From Mesodorylaimus sp. YZB2_4 (Eukaryota; Nematoda; Enoplea; Dorylaimida; Dorylaimidae): a DNA stretch of 64,000 nt. Below the pieces are notes generated by a model. The model was given only the letters and a program-made list of their open reading frames with translations. It had not been told where the DNA came from and ran no database searches. The position numbers were made by a program, and so were the translations under genes. The stretch lies in contig JASANH010001360.1 in NCBI GenBank assembly GCA_030248295.1, forward strand, positions 62,001-126,000. The letters are read 5' to 3'. Of the stretch, positions 11,009-23,115 are shown one piece after another. Within the stretch, counting starts at the first letter, position 1; each line of letters begins with the position of its first letter.

Positions 11009-12226
11009 ACTGTGCAGTTGCCGCCTACACCCGTACGAATAACGAAAACGAATCGATTTCTGTCAATCAGTTTAAATTTCTTGTAATTAGCCCGTGTGTT
11101 AATCGGGTACACTTCCATTTGATAATTAAGAAAATCTAGATTGCTCTTCTTTCCTAATGATGTTTGTACTTGTGCCGAATTAGCCGTAACCTTTTGTGTG
11201 GGGTATGCGTTAGCTGTGGGGTCCTTGTCTTTGTCTTAATTCGATAATCAAAGAATTATCAAGTTAGCGATAAGAGGCTCGTGTGCATATTTATGGAAGG
11301 CGCAGCTCGGATTGAAGGTCTCTCAAGAAACCCACGCACCCTGATCATTATCAAACGCATCTCCCGAATACCAATCGCCGCCCAGGTCTCATTTTGAAAC
11401 TGGCGGTGCTTGCAAGAAATCTCGCCTCGCTCTCGAGCCAGCGATCAATAGACGATGAAATAGGTGCCGTGGAGAAGAGCTATGCCTAAACTAAGCCATT
11501 ATACTATTGCTTATAAGGGAAGAGAGGAAACATTTATTTTCCTAAACGAAGTCATCTCTCTCCGACTGGACATCAAAGAGGCCCTTGTACGTGTCGAGGG
11601 AGGGGGGGCTGTTATACAAGGTGTCCTCATTTGGCAAATGACGAACGCAAAGCCTACTGCCTTATTCTCCGTCAAATCCTCTCACTTCTGTGCCTTGTGG
11701 GCCAGGAATGATTGTTGTGATGACTTCTCACCTTTTCAGCTAGTCGTTAGCTTAGGTTATATACGGTTATTTTCCTGGTCCTTTGTAAAATGTTTGGGTC
11801 CCTGTGGACGTGCCTTAGGCTCCTTTTATGAATGTGCGATGAGAGCGAGAACTCATCCTCGTGTCCTGCGTCCTATCCGATCATGCACTTTGAGGGAGCC
11901 AGAAACTGTTACTAAGGAGCTGCATTGTTCAAGGCCCAACGTGAGAGTGCACGCGTGTCGGTGCAATGGAAGCACTTTGACAGCGAGTTGGAGGTCAGCT
12001 CGGTGTGGATAGCGAGACGGGGCTGGGCAGCTTGCGCCTGCATCTTGCTCTTGCGACATTGGTAGGCTTTCGTGGGTTGCCATGTCACCAGCAGGTATCT
12101 TCTCCGCTGATAAGGTTTCTGAAACATGAAACGTCAACCCGCGGTTATTGTGACCAAAATTGATGCTGGGAAGACTAGAGCCGATGTGTTTTAGGTTGTC
12201 GTTGTGGCCATTTAATCCTGGAAAAC
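11009..12226. other. Intergenic stretch between CISD and GPCR genes
   Basis: No gene supported. A frame of about 180 codons (11464-12012, plus) opens with a non-ATG codon and has no recognisable features. A short motif at 12126-12160 (GAAACGTCAACCC) resembles the conserved piece of repeat family B. Confidence 0.55.
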
Positions 12227-14535
12227 ATGTGCGATTCGGATTATTCGAGCGCATGTGAAGAAGAATGGAGTGAATATGCAATGGCCGATGGTCTGACCAC
12301 CAATTATAGTCTGTACGATGAGAATGGCACGTGCATCCCGTTCAGCGAAGCGTTCGAACTGACTGCCATCGACGCCCCGCCAGTGCAAATCACATTCGGG
12401 ATTTTGTACTCTTTTATTTGGATATTTTCCATAACAAGCAACTCACTCGTCCTATTCGTGGCAGTGGTCACTATCCTCGGTCGACGAGGACGGGCTCAAC
12501 TGACCGGACGTCGCTTTCTTATCTCACCAGACACCAACAGGCGAAATAGTGAGCATCGACGAAAAATGATCGAGACCGCTGTCCAACAACGAACTGCGTC
12601 ATTCTCTGTTCGTACCATATTCGTTATTTCCCTGGCCTGTTCCGACCTATTGACCGGCCTGACTTCATTGCCCGTCACTGCTTTCAATATTTTCACTCAT
12701 CAGTGGCTGTTGGGCCGATTCTTATGTCGGGCTATCGGTTTCATGCAAGCCTTTGCTATTTTCCAGTCAAGTTTCACCTTCAGTTTCATCGCTATCGATC
12801 GATACCTGGTGGTAGCGTATCCCGATACCGAGGTGAGCCTAGCTGCAATGGATAGAAAAACAGGGGAAGTCCTATCATCGTACTTGCTGTCCCGCTGACT
12901 TTGTTTCATGAGTTTTGAAGCCTGCGAAGATCGTTCACTTTGAGGCCTTCTAAGAGCAAAGCCACTGGTGTTAGAAAATGAGACAGTTTAAATAAATGAC
13001 ATTTAAAGTCGACCTGCATAAATTAAAAGTTAATTTGACTTTAATTAAGCGGCTGGCGCTCACAATCAGATGATACAGTCTGTGTCTGGACAGCACTGGT
13101 GCGGGTGCATAGTTTACAGGTGGCGGGAAGGGAGTTCTCTTAATGCAGAGGAGAAAATTAGTGCACAGGCTCGTCTGGCAATCACTCCTCTGCACGGAGC
13201 AAGCAGTTGGGAGCATTCATTACCGTCAGGGTGACGTTTCAGACGCGGAACTGCTTGTTTAGCTGGCCAGCAGTCAACCCCACCCCGCTCAGGAAGGACG
13301 TGGAGACCTGACATACGGCAGCTTCTCTCTGTGTCTCCGCTCGGAGCACCTCCAAAGCAGGGCATCCTTCACAGGGCATCAGCTTCCTCAGACAATTGCG
13401 GGTGGGCTCTGAACCACTCGGGGCACCTCGATGGCACAGGGTGAGTCCGCCGTGCAAGACTAGTAAGAATTTTTCGCTTGCAAACCGGCTTCCGTCGCCG
13501 GGAATCGAACTCGGGATAAGCCCAACCGTTCGCTGCCAAACAAGACGGGTAGACGCATGCAGAACCACTGCGGTCGCACAGTCAGCAGACTTGGTTGACT
13601 GACCTGGGTTTTCTGAGTGGTGCAAAAACTATCCTCTCAACTAATATGGACCCAGACTTGATCAGGAAACGTGGATAGAAGGGACTGCAGTGAAGATTGT
13701 GCGCAGTGGTCGACCAGTCACCCATCACCTTGCTATCAGTGTTTTGCAGCAAAGCTATCTGCTTCTCCGAGGGAAGCATCAGAAGCGTGTCTGCGCGGAA
13801 TATATTGCTGCCCAGTGTCTATGCGCCTGAAACTTGCACCCACGTCTCCCACCGTCCGACATACGGCAGGAAGACTAGCGATCACATAGCAGCCACTGAA
13901 ACTCGCCCACATTTCAGATCATCACGTATCGAGCCGCCCGTTTCGCCATGCTATTTATGGCCATTTTGGCAGGCCTCCTGGCCGCGCCCATGTTCGTATT
14001 CGTAGACACAATCGAGACGCCTGGTCTGTGTGGCGAGTTCTGCGTTGAGGTGTGGCCCGAACCCGCCGATATCGGACTCCCATTCCATCCGCAACGATTC
14101 TACAGCGTCTTCATCCTCGTCCTACAGTACGGCTTACCCGCCGCCCTGACCACCGTCTGCTACCTGCTCATAGCGGCCCTGCTTCGGAAAAGGCATCGAC
14201 GCCGCTTATCGTCCTGGTGCAAATCAACATGCGAACGACGCCTGAACGCGCGTCGAAGACGAATGAACCGAATGATGTCAGTGATGGTGTTGGGATACGT
14301 GCTAGCCTGGTCGCCCTTCAACGCCCTCAATCTCCTGAGGGACTTTGATCTGTTCCCGTACCTCTTCGACACACGTCTGTTCAGCGTGCTCTTCGCCTCC
14401 AGCCATCTCATCGCCATGACGACCCTCGTCCTCAACCCGGTCATCTACACCTGGTTCAACCAATGGATCCGCGACGCCGTCTTCGGCCTGTTTAGGAAAT
14501 GCGCTCAGAGATCGCATTCGAGAGACGCTGTCTGA
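12227..14535 (+). CDS. Class A GPCR, neuropeptide Y/F-receptor-like
   Basis: Exons 12227-12832 and 13918-14535 join in phase 0 to give 407 residues. The N-terminus has N-glycosylation sites (NYS, NGT). Visible class A landmarks are Asn in TM1 (SNSLVLF), LACSDLL in TM2 (Asp140), HQWLLG and Cys at TM3, DRYLVVAYP (Asp191), the TM5 proline in LQYGLPAALTTVCY, WSPFNALNLL in TM6 and NPVIY in TM7 (Asn375). The TM5 and TM6 wording is typical of NPY/NPF-type peptide receptors; the ligand is inference. The first intracellular loop is unusually long, about 45 residues (84-128), rich in Arg and Ser. The 1085-bp intron falls just after DRY and contains repeat families A and B. A poly(A) signal follows the stop by 10 nt. 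Confidence 0.9.
13108..13245 (-). repeat. Interspersed repeat family B, intronic copy
   Basis: Read on the minus strand it has CTGAAACGTCACC followed by GTGCAGAG and TTGCCAGACGAGCCT, in the same order as the copy near 28285-28480. It lies directly beside the SINE-A copy at 13248-13577, inside the GPCR intron. Confidence 0.55.
13248..13577 (-). repeat. tRNA-derived SINE, family A, copy 3 (intronic)
   Basis: On the minus strand it has the GCGACCGCAGTGGTTCTGCA head, a B box GAGTTCGATTCC, the AACCGGTTTGC-like block and the CTTTGGAGGTGCTCCGAGC block shared with copies 2 and 4. It sits wholly in the GPCR intron. Confidence 0.7.
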
Positions 14536-15275
14536 CCATCTCGCCAATAAATGTGCTTTACAACACTGCACTGCACAGTGTCAACTACAGTCAGTAACAC
14601 AAACAAGTACTCCATCATTTCTCGCACAGCTCATCAAATAGGCTACCTTACTTTAAAAAAAGCTGACCAAATTAATAAACCACAATGAACCATTTGGCGC
14701 CAACAAACACAAAAACACCTCCTATCTGAGATTAGACCATACTACATATGTACAGAGCAGAAAGAATAGAATCGTTCAAACTACAGACAGTAAGCAACGT
14801 GGCGCGCGCAATAAATAATACAGTATAGCCTTCCGTTCATGAGCTGGAGGTAGATGATGCGAAAGAAAAGCAGAGTCAAGCCACACGGCTCTCCAATTCA
14901 CATACTCGAAAAGAAATCAAGCCGGCAGAGAACTCGGGTCAGACAATCAACGGCCCACCCTAAACACCAAATATTCACTTCAAGCACAACGAACACGCCC
15001 TAAAAATCCGTATTCTATAATAAATACATTTCCATGCAGCGCACAAAAAAAAATTATAGTATCTTCAATCGCACTACGTCCTGTCTTCCGGCCTGTACCT
15101 CTCTAATCGTGTGAAAACCTGAACAACGAACCCTTTTCTGGCACCAGCACAACTTAATTTTCTGTAACTTTAAAACCCAGGTATACATTTGTATTGGCTA
15201 CGCCCGCCACGCGTTGTTCTGGTAAGGAGGTAGAGCGACGACACCGGATTTTACGCCCCGCCCGCGTCCGACCAC
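14536..15275. other. Short intergenic region between convergent genes
   Basis: It lies between the 3' ends of the GPCR (+) and the type II receptor (-) and is A-rich on the plus strand. I see no gene. No TTTATT (minus-strand AATAAA) is apparent for the receptor kinase. Confidence 0.55.
14546..14551 (+). terminator. Poly(A) signal of the GPCR gene
   Basis: AATAAA starts 11 nt after the TGA that ends the receptor. The 3' UTR would be very short, as is common in compact genomes. Confidence 0.6.
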
Positions 15276-17634
15276 TCACACGATCTTCGTCTCCAACAGT
15301 AACGGCGTTTCCGACACGATCAACGGCACTGTTTCTGACTTCTCCATTATGGGCACACCACCTGAGCTGATTCCATTCTCGTTCAAATATGACGGCGGAT
15401 GCAACGATGCCAAGACTGGCGCCAATGGCTGCATGGCTGACTGCAACGCGGAAAATCTTTCCAACGCGCAACCTGCCGTCACTCGAGCCTCGGGCTCCGA
15501 ATCCCACATTTCCTCGATCGTTGAGCAAATTACGGCCCCTTGCTGAAACGAAAAGTCCACATTAGGTCACTTGGCCACGCTAAGACAACATCCCGTCTAA
15601 AAATACCTCCCTTCCCCAGGTGAGACGACAACACATGGGAATATCTTCTAAGGTGCCCTCACCGCACCCTACTCCTTTGCCCCATCAGGTTTCGAAGTGA
15701 TCGAATTTTTCAATTACGCTTACCGCATGCTGGCGCCATCCGGGTTTACAGGGTGGCCGCTGTTTCTTCACCACCACGTGGTCTTGTAATTCTTCTAGCG
15801 TGGGCCTAGAGCCTATTTCTTCGAACGGCAGCCGGTAATCATCAACTTTTTCTGCAAACGTTCGCGTTACGTGATCACAAATTTACTCCTATAACGTTCA
15901 GCCTCACCTCCAGCAAACGAGCAACGCGACAAAACTTCCCACACCACCAATGCCGACGCATAAACGTCGATTTGTCGAAAGGCAAATGCGCTAAATTCAG
16001 TAGCGCCTTCCAGAACTTCTGGTGCCATATAACGACGCGTACCAACCTGAAACAAAATAATTGTAATCCAAATTTTCATAACTTTGAATAAAGAGACAAG
16101 AATCTGCAATCCAAATCGTCGTGTGGGTTCAATATGTCTTCGATCAAATTTCCCACGCCCACTAAACTCAATCAGTACCTGAGCATGAACATCGTTAGGC
16201 GTACGCCCCTGAACGCATTTCAACGCTAGGCCAAAATCGGCGATACAAGCCGTCAATCCATTTTTTAACAGCACATTACGACTTTTGAAATCGCGATGGA
16301 CAATTGTAGGTTTAAACGCTTGTTGGTCGTTACTCAATGACGACTCCTCGTGCAAATACGCCAAGCCTCGCAACATGCTCGTCAATACTTGCAACATTTC
16401 TGGCACAGAGAGGGTATGTTTCTGAAAATAAATAAAAATTCTGATCAGAACTTCGAACAAATCAAACCTGTTCCGCAAGAATCTTCAGTTTACCTTCAGA
16501 TAATCGTGCAGCGAGCCCCATTCATGGTACATGCTTACAAGCCAGTACTCCATCGATCCATTAGCATTCGTCCTACATTCGGCACCCAGGAACCGCAGGA
16601 TATTGGGATGGTGCTTCATGCCGGGCGTATTGTATATCTCCTGTTCCTGGACCCAACTGTCCACGTCCTGATGAGGGAATACTTTCACAGCCACAACCTG
16701 ATCGGCCGCACGTGCTTTCCACACATTTCCATACCGCCCTCGTGACACGATCTGTTCGAGAACAAAATAGGATATAATTAAAAGGCTCACTGAAAACATA
16801 AAACAGCTGTCACCTCTATAAGCTCAATTGTTTTCGACGCATCCGTGGGAGATGGGGGGATCTTGAAAGGTAATGACGACGATCCTAGCGTTCCATTCCT
16901 AGAGAATCGCTTGACTGTCCGACGAAGTTTATAACGACGATAAATCCAGTAACACAAAATTATTAACAAGGCCAATGAACAGATCGGAGCGAAAGCGTAA
17001 ACCAAAGTCGCTGTTATGTCGGTACTACTTGAAGAAGGGTGGGTCACTGAAACAAATAAGAATTTAGTGAAGTAAAACCTGACACGGGGCGGTACCGCCA
17101 GCCAGGGATGCACTTCTTAGTCTCCGACCCCGATAAGCTGATCATCCTACCTACCTTCTTTAGGGCTCGGACTCGGCGTTAATGTCGAAGGACGATGGAG
17201 AAATTTTTCGTTGCATTTCGCCGTATTGCAGCAGCAAAAATAAGCCGTCGGCCCGCCACTATCTGTTCTAAACGTAGTTGAAGCAGGCGTTTCGGCGATG
17301 CACTCGTTATTCCCGCAGTCAAAAGGCTCCACGTCTTGCGCCAACCAGCATCCTTTCAGTTTGACCTCAAACAAAAATGGGCAAATTTTTGAAGCAGAAA
17401 AACCTAATTAAAATTCCGCATTACCTTAACACCCTCCACAGTGTCGTTTGTCCATGCAACGTAGCACGCATGTCGAAGACCAGCCGGGCTCTGTCCATAT
17501 GTATCAACGCAGTTTTCACGTTGCGCACACGGCAACGTGGTAGGATCACAAACATCCGGTTTGTAATAATCGCATTCAAACAAATCGTTGGCTTCCATGG
17601 AATTCCGAGCGAAACGCGCTTCTGGTACTTTCAT
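15276..17634 (-). CDS. Type II activin/BMP receptor serine/threonine kinase (ACVR2 family)
   Basis: Eight exons join in phase: 17634-17425, 17365-17155, 17046-16814, 16751-16494, 16421-16179, 16046-15908, 15851-15724 and 15542-15276, 562 residues from the provisional ATG. The ectodomain ends with KGCWL...YFCCCNTAKCNEKF, the three-finger signature of ACVR2-type receptors. A membrane helix (LALLIILCYWIY) follows. The kinase shows RGRYGNVWKA, VAVKVF, IVHRDFKSRNVLL, DFGLAL and GTRRYMAPEVLEGA. There is no GS box, and HRDFKS plus the DDYRLPFEE / VVVKKQRP tail are type II traits. Its role is to bind TGF-beta-family ligands and phosphorylate type I receptors. The 5' end is unresolved: no signal peptide is encoded, and all three frames are closed between the TTTCAG at 17653 and the ATG. 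Introns are mostly about 60-140 bp. Confidence 0.93.
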
Positions 17635-19843
17635 ATTAGGTCTACGTCAAACCTGAAATGGAAAATACTTGATTTTTTGAAGCAAAATTGTCAGAAAGGT
17701 AAAACGGTCATAGAAACACGCGAAGCGTTAATTCGTACCCCTCGCGCAGTGTGCAAAAAGAAAGCAGAAAAGTTTACAAGCAACGATGTGTTTGGATCGT
17801 GCGCGAGAATAGAACTTACATTCTGCGGGAAGAACCGGCTTGTCATAAGCATGTGAGAAACAGCGCTGCTTCGCTACTACATAAACGTTCCAAGTCAATA
17901 ATTGGAGCGTAGCCAATTGATTCTCGTGCCAAACTAGTAAAACACGTGGCTCTATTCGCATAAGGCGCAATATTCACTTAGCAACCATTCGTGAGCTGGC
18001 TCTGCGCCCACTGAACATTTCCGAAGCTCATGCGGGACTTCAAAGAGAAGATGAGTCGGTTGACGATACACCAGAATCCCAGCCTTTAAACCGTTCAAAA
18101 AAAGCGTACGTTTGCAACACATAAATATTCAAGACGACAGATAAGCTCGCACTTCACGGGACAGCAAGAAAAATGAGTCCATTCAAAATTCTAGAAGTAC
18201 ACGTACGTGATGACATAAAATAAAAATTAGCCTTAATTACAGTCCCGCAGAATCAAGAAGGGATCCGGCATTTCTGACAATCCTTGTTTGAGACCCGCGT
18301 CAAGAGTTGAAGAACAAGATGCAGGGAGTGCCTGGTCGGCAATTTCGCGAAATAAAAGTCTTAATTTTGGCAGGTGAAATAACTCAAAAGGCACCCAGGA
18401 ATAAGCCAACAAGACTAAAAAATTCTTCTACAGTACCTTTGGTTGTTGCGGTTGCCCCGATGATCGTTACTTCAAAAATTTACCTGCCTTGCAACTGGCA
18501 GCCAGCGTGGTATAAGCAAGGCGTACAGAAACGAGCAAGCGGTGCGCTTCTGATGACGAGTAACATCAGCAGCTGTCATCATAACTGAACAGCAGCGCTA
18601 GATGAACGAATGAAACGATCTCGCGCCCAAAGCTTCGTTACTTGGCCGCTTGCGTATGTGGACCCAACAACCCATATATTCTACACCATAACTTTAACCG
18701 GCGTCGGCAAAGCTGGCGTTCGCGCATAATAGCGCTCGATTGATTTTCGCATTATGGGTTCCATCAGCATCGACGAGAGCCACGGGCTAAGTGGTGCAAC
18801 CGTAAAAGGAAAAATCCACGTATACACAACTTCACGCGCTTTGGCTACTTATCTGAGTACAGTACACAACCAGACAATTTTCACGTGAAGCGGAAGCAAG
18901 ATAAGCTTCGAAAAACACGTCTTTTATGAATAAACTTGCAACAGAATACTCGTGACGTCAAATCCAGCGCTCGTTTGTCGGGCGTAAAACAAAATCTAGT
19001 TTTCATAGAGCGAAAAATCGTGCACATTGAAAGATAGCCTACTGAACAATATTTCAGAATAAAATTCTTTCAAATGCTCACAAGCACACAGAGTTCGCAT
19101 GCTGCAAACAGAAATCACCCAGCCCAATCACTGCACAGAGGATTAGAAGCAGGTAGGGTACACCTAGGTATCATTTTATACTTACAGGCTTTGGGATCAA
19201 AAATGCTTGCGCGAAGACGTCCGTGCTGAATTAACCAAATTGTATGACAAAACTTACGAGACACATGCTTAGCTTGCAAAAGATTTAAAGTAAAAACGGC
19301 TTTATAAGATACATATCCAGACACTGGCCACGTATTTCGCAAAGATCAGGCGACGGACGACAAACCAAACCAATCGATGCGCGCGCGCACACATTTCCTG
19401 ATGCATTCATGACTACTTGTGGTAAGGGAGTAAAAGAGCGGTAATTTGAAAATTCACCTATTGCGCCATTGAGGCGTGTAGTATAGATCAAAGGAAAAGT
19501 TTTACTGTAATTCCTGAAAGGCGTCGTTCCATTATAACACTTATTGACATGCCTTATCACACCTGCTGATACCGTATCCATGACAACAGAAATAGTTGCT
19601 CCGTTTTAGAAGAAAACAGTGAAGTAGTTAGCTAAACTTCCCAACTAAAACCCTGGCAACCCTAAAAGGAATAGCAGCCGTCTCCGAGTGCCATTGTTTT
19701 CACTGTCGGCATTGGAGCACGGTGCGCTCAGTGAGTGTATCGATTCCATGCACACCCATGCCCCTAGTTCCTGAGACAGTGCCTCGTTGAAGCTAGCGAA
19801 TTTATCGGGCAGTTGACCACGCATCGTCAGTTGCACGGTTGAG
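17635..19843. other. Intergenic stretch upstream of the receptor kinase
   Basis: No gene supported. The missing signal-peptide exon of the minus-strand receptor could lie here, but I found no clear ATG plus hydrophobic stretch plus in-phase donor. A minus-strand frame at 19285-19581 has no recognisable domain. Confidence 0.5.
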
Positions 19844-21677
19844 ATGGAGAGGAAGCACAATGATCCAAATTTCGTGCTCCCCCTTCTCAGACTCCATCTG
19901 TCACTTGTACTGATTCTGGGGATGACCCGAGGCTATGACCAGGCCCTAGATGGGCTGATTCAGATATGGGACAACGATACAGTGTCAAACACAACCGAAC
20001 TGCTGGTGGTGGCCGATGAAGAAAGGGCTACGTGGCCTCGTAAGGACAGAGACCAGCAGGTCAGTCTGGCAGTACTCTAAATGGTGCTCTTTTCAGCCGG
20101 CGCCAATGACTCGTGCATCGAGAATGCCCTGGCGCGGTGGTATGAAGTGGTTCGCAACGACTACTACCAGTACTCGGACCTGACAGCCAACATGTTCTCA
20201 TCGAGGTTGCTATACCAGACCCTGTTCACCCTGTCCTTCGACCCGTCGTCGTTGGTCAAGTATTGCAGGTGAGTGGGTGGACTGGTGTCATGTTGGACCA
20301 GGGTAACCCGTGTGGGTACTCAGATTGAGAGAGGGACACAGAGTGTGGCCACCATTGGCCCGGGCATAAGGCTCAATGATCTTTGAGTTGGCGACGGGCA
20401 CAAAAACAAGAAAATGTGGTGCTCATTTTTTAAAAGGGATCTGGGTGTCTGCACTGTATTCCCTTTTCGATTTCAGATTGTTTAAGTCGATCAGAGAAGA
20501 AAGTGATCGATGTCCGAATTCGCCGAACAAAGCAGCCATTCTTAACGGTTTCTCACTCGCGGACTATTTCTGCTTGGAACGACTGGCGGGTACATAAAAC
20601 GTTTTATCAATTTTTCAAAGAAATGTGCAGTAACATTTTTAGATTATATCTCAACCATGCCTTGTTTGGGCAAGCAAGATGCATTGGGTGCATTCTCGAC
20701 GTGTAACAGCGACGGGTTTTGTCCAGAATACGATTCGTCTCCCTATGTTTACACAAACCCCATCGATCCTTTCACAATCAATGACACCATTCTCAGAATG
20801 GCATTAGATTGCAAGTATGCTTGGATCAGCTTTTGCATATCTTCTACCACAAAGAGCGTGAATGAGAAGCAATATGAAAGTGCATTCTTTAAAACGGAAG
20901 CCGATACCCCTTCCTCCAACGAGCCCATACTTTCCAGATACTTGCAATGCGATATCGACTGTCGACAGCCGATCATAATGAAGCAATGCGGAAGGATCGC
21001 AGCTTCGTTCGTGGTCGATTCTTTGGCCAGGACCTTCTCGTCCATAACAACTGGTTTGAAATCTGATACGCAAAATCACGAATTGTGGACCGGATTCCCA
21101 GAAGACTGTCGGAAGTTGATGCACGTGGCAAAAGTCGATCCTCCGCCCGATGCTAATCGGTCTGGACCCACCTCAACGAGCACAGCGAAAGTCACCAGCA
21201 GAACGGCAGTCATGAATGGCGCGATGGCTTTCCCGGAGAACGAGGTGATAAACAGGTCAATCAGCGCAGCAACGACTCGTCTACCGTCGACAGTGACTAT
21301 TGTGACGACGGGAGCAACAACGAAAAGCTTTGGGGGCAGTACAGGTGAGGACAGGGCAGATAACTATGTTACTCCTTAAGTGGAGCTAGCCATGTGCTGG
21401 CCACGCGTGATCGAAGATCAGACCTATCCTGCACGATCAGAGGGATTTCACGGGATATTACCTGCAACATCAGCAGCTAACAGTACTCTGCATGTCTCAC
21501 GGTCAGCCAGTGACATTTTTCTGCTTCGCAGGTACCCCATCACCCGTGCCGTATGTGGCAGCGACTACGAGCTCGGTCCCGAAGGCTACAACGTCAGGTA
21601 CTGCGCGGCTAGAGTCAGTCTCGGTCACGATACTGCTCATGTTCTTTAGCGTACGATTAAAGTTGGTACATGCGTAG
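19844..21677 (+). CDS. Secreted cysteine-rich protein with Thr-rich stalk, probably GPI-anchored
   Basis: Five exons (19844-20039, 20097-20268, 20477-20589, 20643-21344, 21532-21677) join in phase to give 442 residues. An N-terminal hydrophobic segment (LRLHLSLVLILGM) fits a signal sequence, though it starts about 16 residues in. The middle has spaced cysteines, for example CIENALARWY, LVKYCR, CNSDGFCPEY, CDIDCRQP and EDCRKLM, suggesting a disulfide-bonded domain. Next comes a Ser/Thr-rich stretch (TSTSTAKVTSR, TIVTTGATTK). The end is a hydrophobic tail (VSVTILLMFFSVRLKLVHA) as in GPI-addition signals. The first donor (GTAAGG at 20040) was chosen because only it keeps phase with exon 2. I do not recognise the family. 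A cell-surface role is inferred from the layout alone. Confidence 0.72.
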
Positions 21678-21967
21678 GCTACAATTCTAGATTCGAAATT
21701 CTGCTCTCCATGCGAAAGCTAAGGTATCGCTTAATCGACAGCTACGAATATGTTGGTTCGAATTTCATGTCGTTGCAATCTTATAAATGTCATCAACTTG
21801 CAGTACAGTTCATGAAGTCTGTGTATAATTCTAAAGCATAATAAGAAAAGAATCATGCTGAATCAGTTTGGCAATGCATGCGCAACACAATGTGGTCTCT
21901 GTCCTGTAGCACAGACGAGTAGCGTACCCGCCATCAGCAGCTGCTTTTCAGCAAATTCGACCCCGAA

Positions 21968-22229
21968 GTCCCCGCAGAAAATCCATTTTCATGCAGGGTC
22001 CCAGGTCAGTTGAGGAAACCTATCTGAATTAAGTGACTGATCCTCGCATCGTGTTTTTATGCAAACGATGTCTTGACATGCGTTGTGTCTTCTCTTTACT
22101 GTATATTATGCACCAGCTGGAAGGTCACCTATCATATACACATGTATAGGCCACCACAGTGTCATGCCGCAGATTCAATCGATGTCCCGCAGAAAATTCA
22201 TTTTCATGCAGGGTCCCAGGTCAGTTGAG
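21968..22229 (+). repeat. Pair of 45-bp direct repeats about 215 bp apart
   Basis: The block CCCGCAGAAAAT(C/T)CATTTTC plus ATGCAGGGTCCCAGGTCAGT occurs at 21968-22014 and again at 22184-22229 with one or two mismatches. The sequence between the copies is unrelated to them. This may be a local duplication or the ends of a decayed element. Confidence 0.7.
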
Positions 22230-22258
22230 CACAACAATAGTACTAGCCAGAACTCCGT

Positions 22259-22679
22259 CTTTTTTGTTTTAATTTTTGTAGGCTAGCCCAGTTTGCCTAT
22301 AGCCAGCCAGCAGTCAAACCTTATAAGCAAGGCAGCGGGGACCAACACATAGCAGCGTGCCTCTGCGTGTCTCCACTAGGAGCACCTCCACGCGAGGGCA
22401 TTAAGACACTGGCTTCCTCGGACAATGGCGGGTGGGCTTTGAGCAATGTCGATGTTTGACAGCCGAGACTGTCTACTCGTTTGCCTTCGATCTCTCCACT
22501 CGGAGCACCTCGACGGTACAAGGTGTCACCTACGGACTTACGTGCAAGGTCAACGAGGGTTTATGGTTCGCAAACCGACCTCCGTCACCAGGGATCGAAC
22601 CTGGGACGAGTCCAGCTACTCGCTCCCCAGCAATACGGAGAGACGAATGCCTGCCGAACCCCTGCACCACCGCGGCCGC
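22259..22679 (-). repeat. tRNA-derived SINE, family A, copy 4 (most complete)
   Basis: On the minus strand it runs from GCGGCCGCGGTGGTGCAGGG through B box GGTTCGATCC, the GGTCGGTTTGCGAACC block, two GGAGC...CTCCGAG/CTAG modules and GGCTATAGGCAAACTGGG, ending in an A/T-rich tail. It is the longest of the four copies, about 420 bp. Confidence 0.78.
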
Positions 22680-23115
22680 CAGAAGTCAGTCTTGCCTGCA
22701 TGCTGAATATCAGCAGCTAAGATGGGTCCAGATGTTTTTGAACGTCTGATAGGAAAATTAGATCTTCACTTGCGCAATGGCCTTAGTTGCTTCGAAGGAA
22801 GTCTTGAAAAAGACTCTTCCCGCGCATCAGTTTGGTGCAGTTTCTGAGTGCCATTTCGCGTCTTGGATCAGCAATTCATGAAATACTCCTGCCATGCTTT
22901 TTAGCTCTTCGCATCATCTTCTGGTTTGGCAGCTCTTGACTCTGACTAGTGCAGACTGCTTTGATTTGAATTTTGTTGTTCCAGCACTCGAGTGATACAA
23001 AGAATTTCATTCCCCGAAGTAAGTGTATGCAAACGAGGATGAGAAGCTTTCAGACACAACACGATATAAGCTGGCCTTGGGTTAACGAGGATGGAATGTA
23101 AGTGTATCATTCAGC

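Larger units (their letters stand above)
21678..23115. other. Intergenic region with a direct repeat and a SINE
   Basis: No gene supported. It holds a pair of near-identical 45-bp direct repeats (21968-22014 and 22184-22229) and a full SINE-A copy. Confidence 0.6.

Noticed and set aside
11464..12012. Plus-strand open frame of 182 codons before the GPCR
   Set aside because: It has a non-ATG start, no motif and no in-phase splice to the receptor; the receptor's own ATG at 12227 is well supported.
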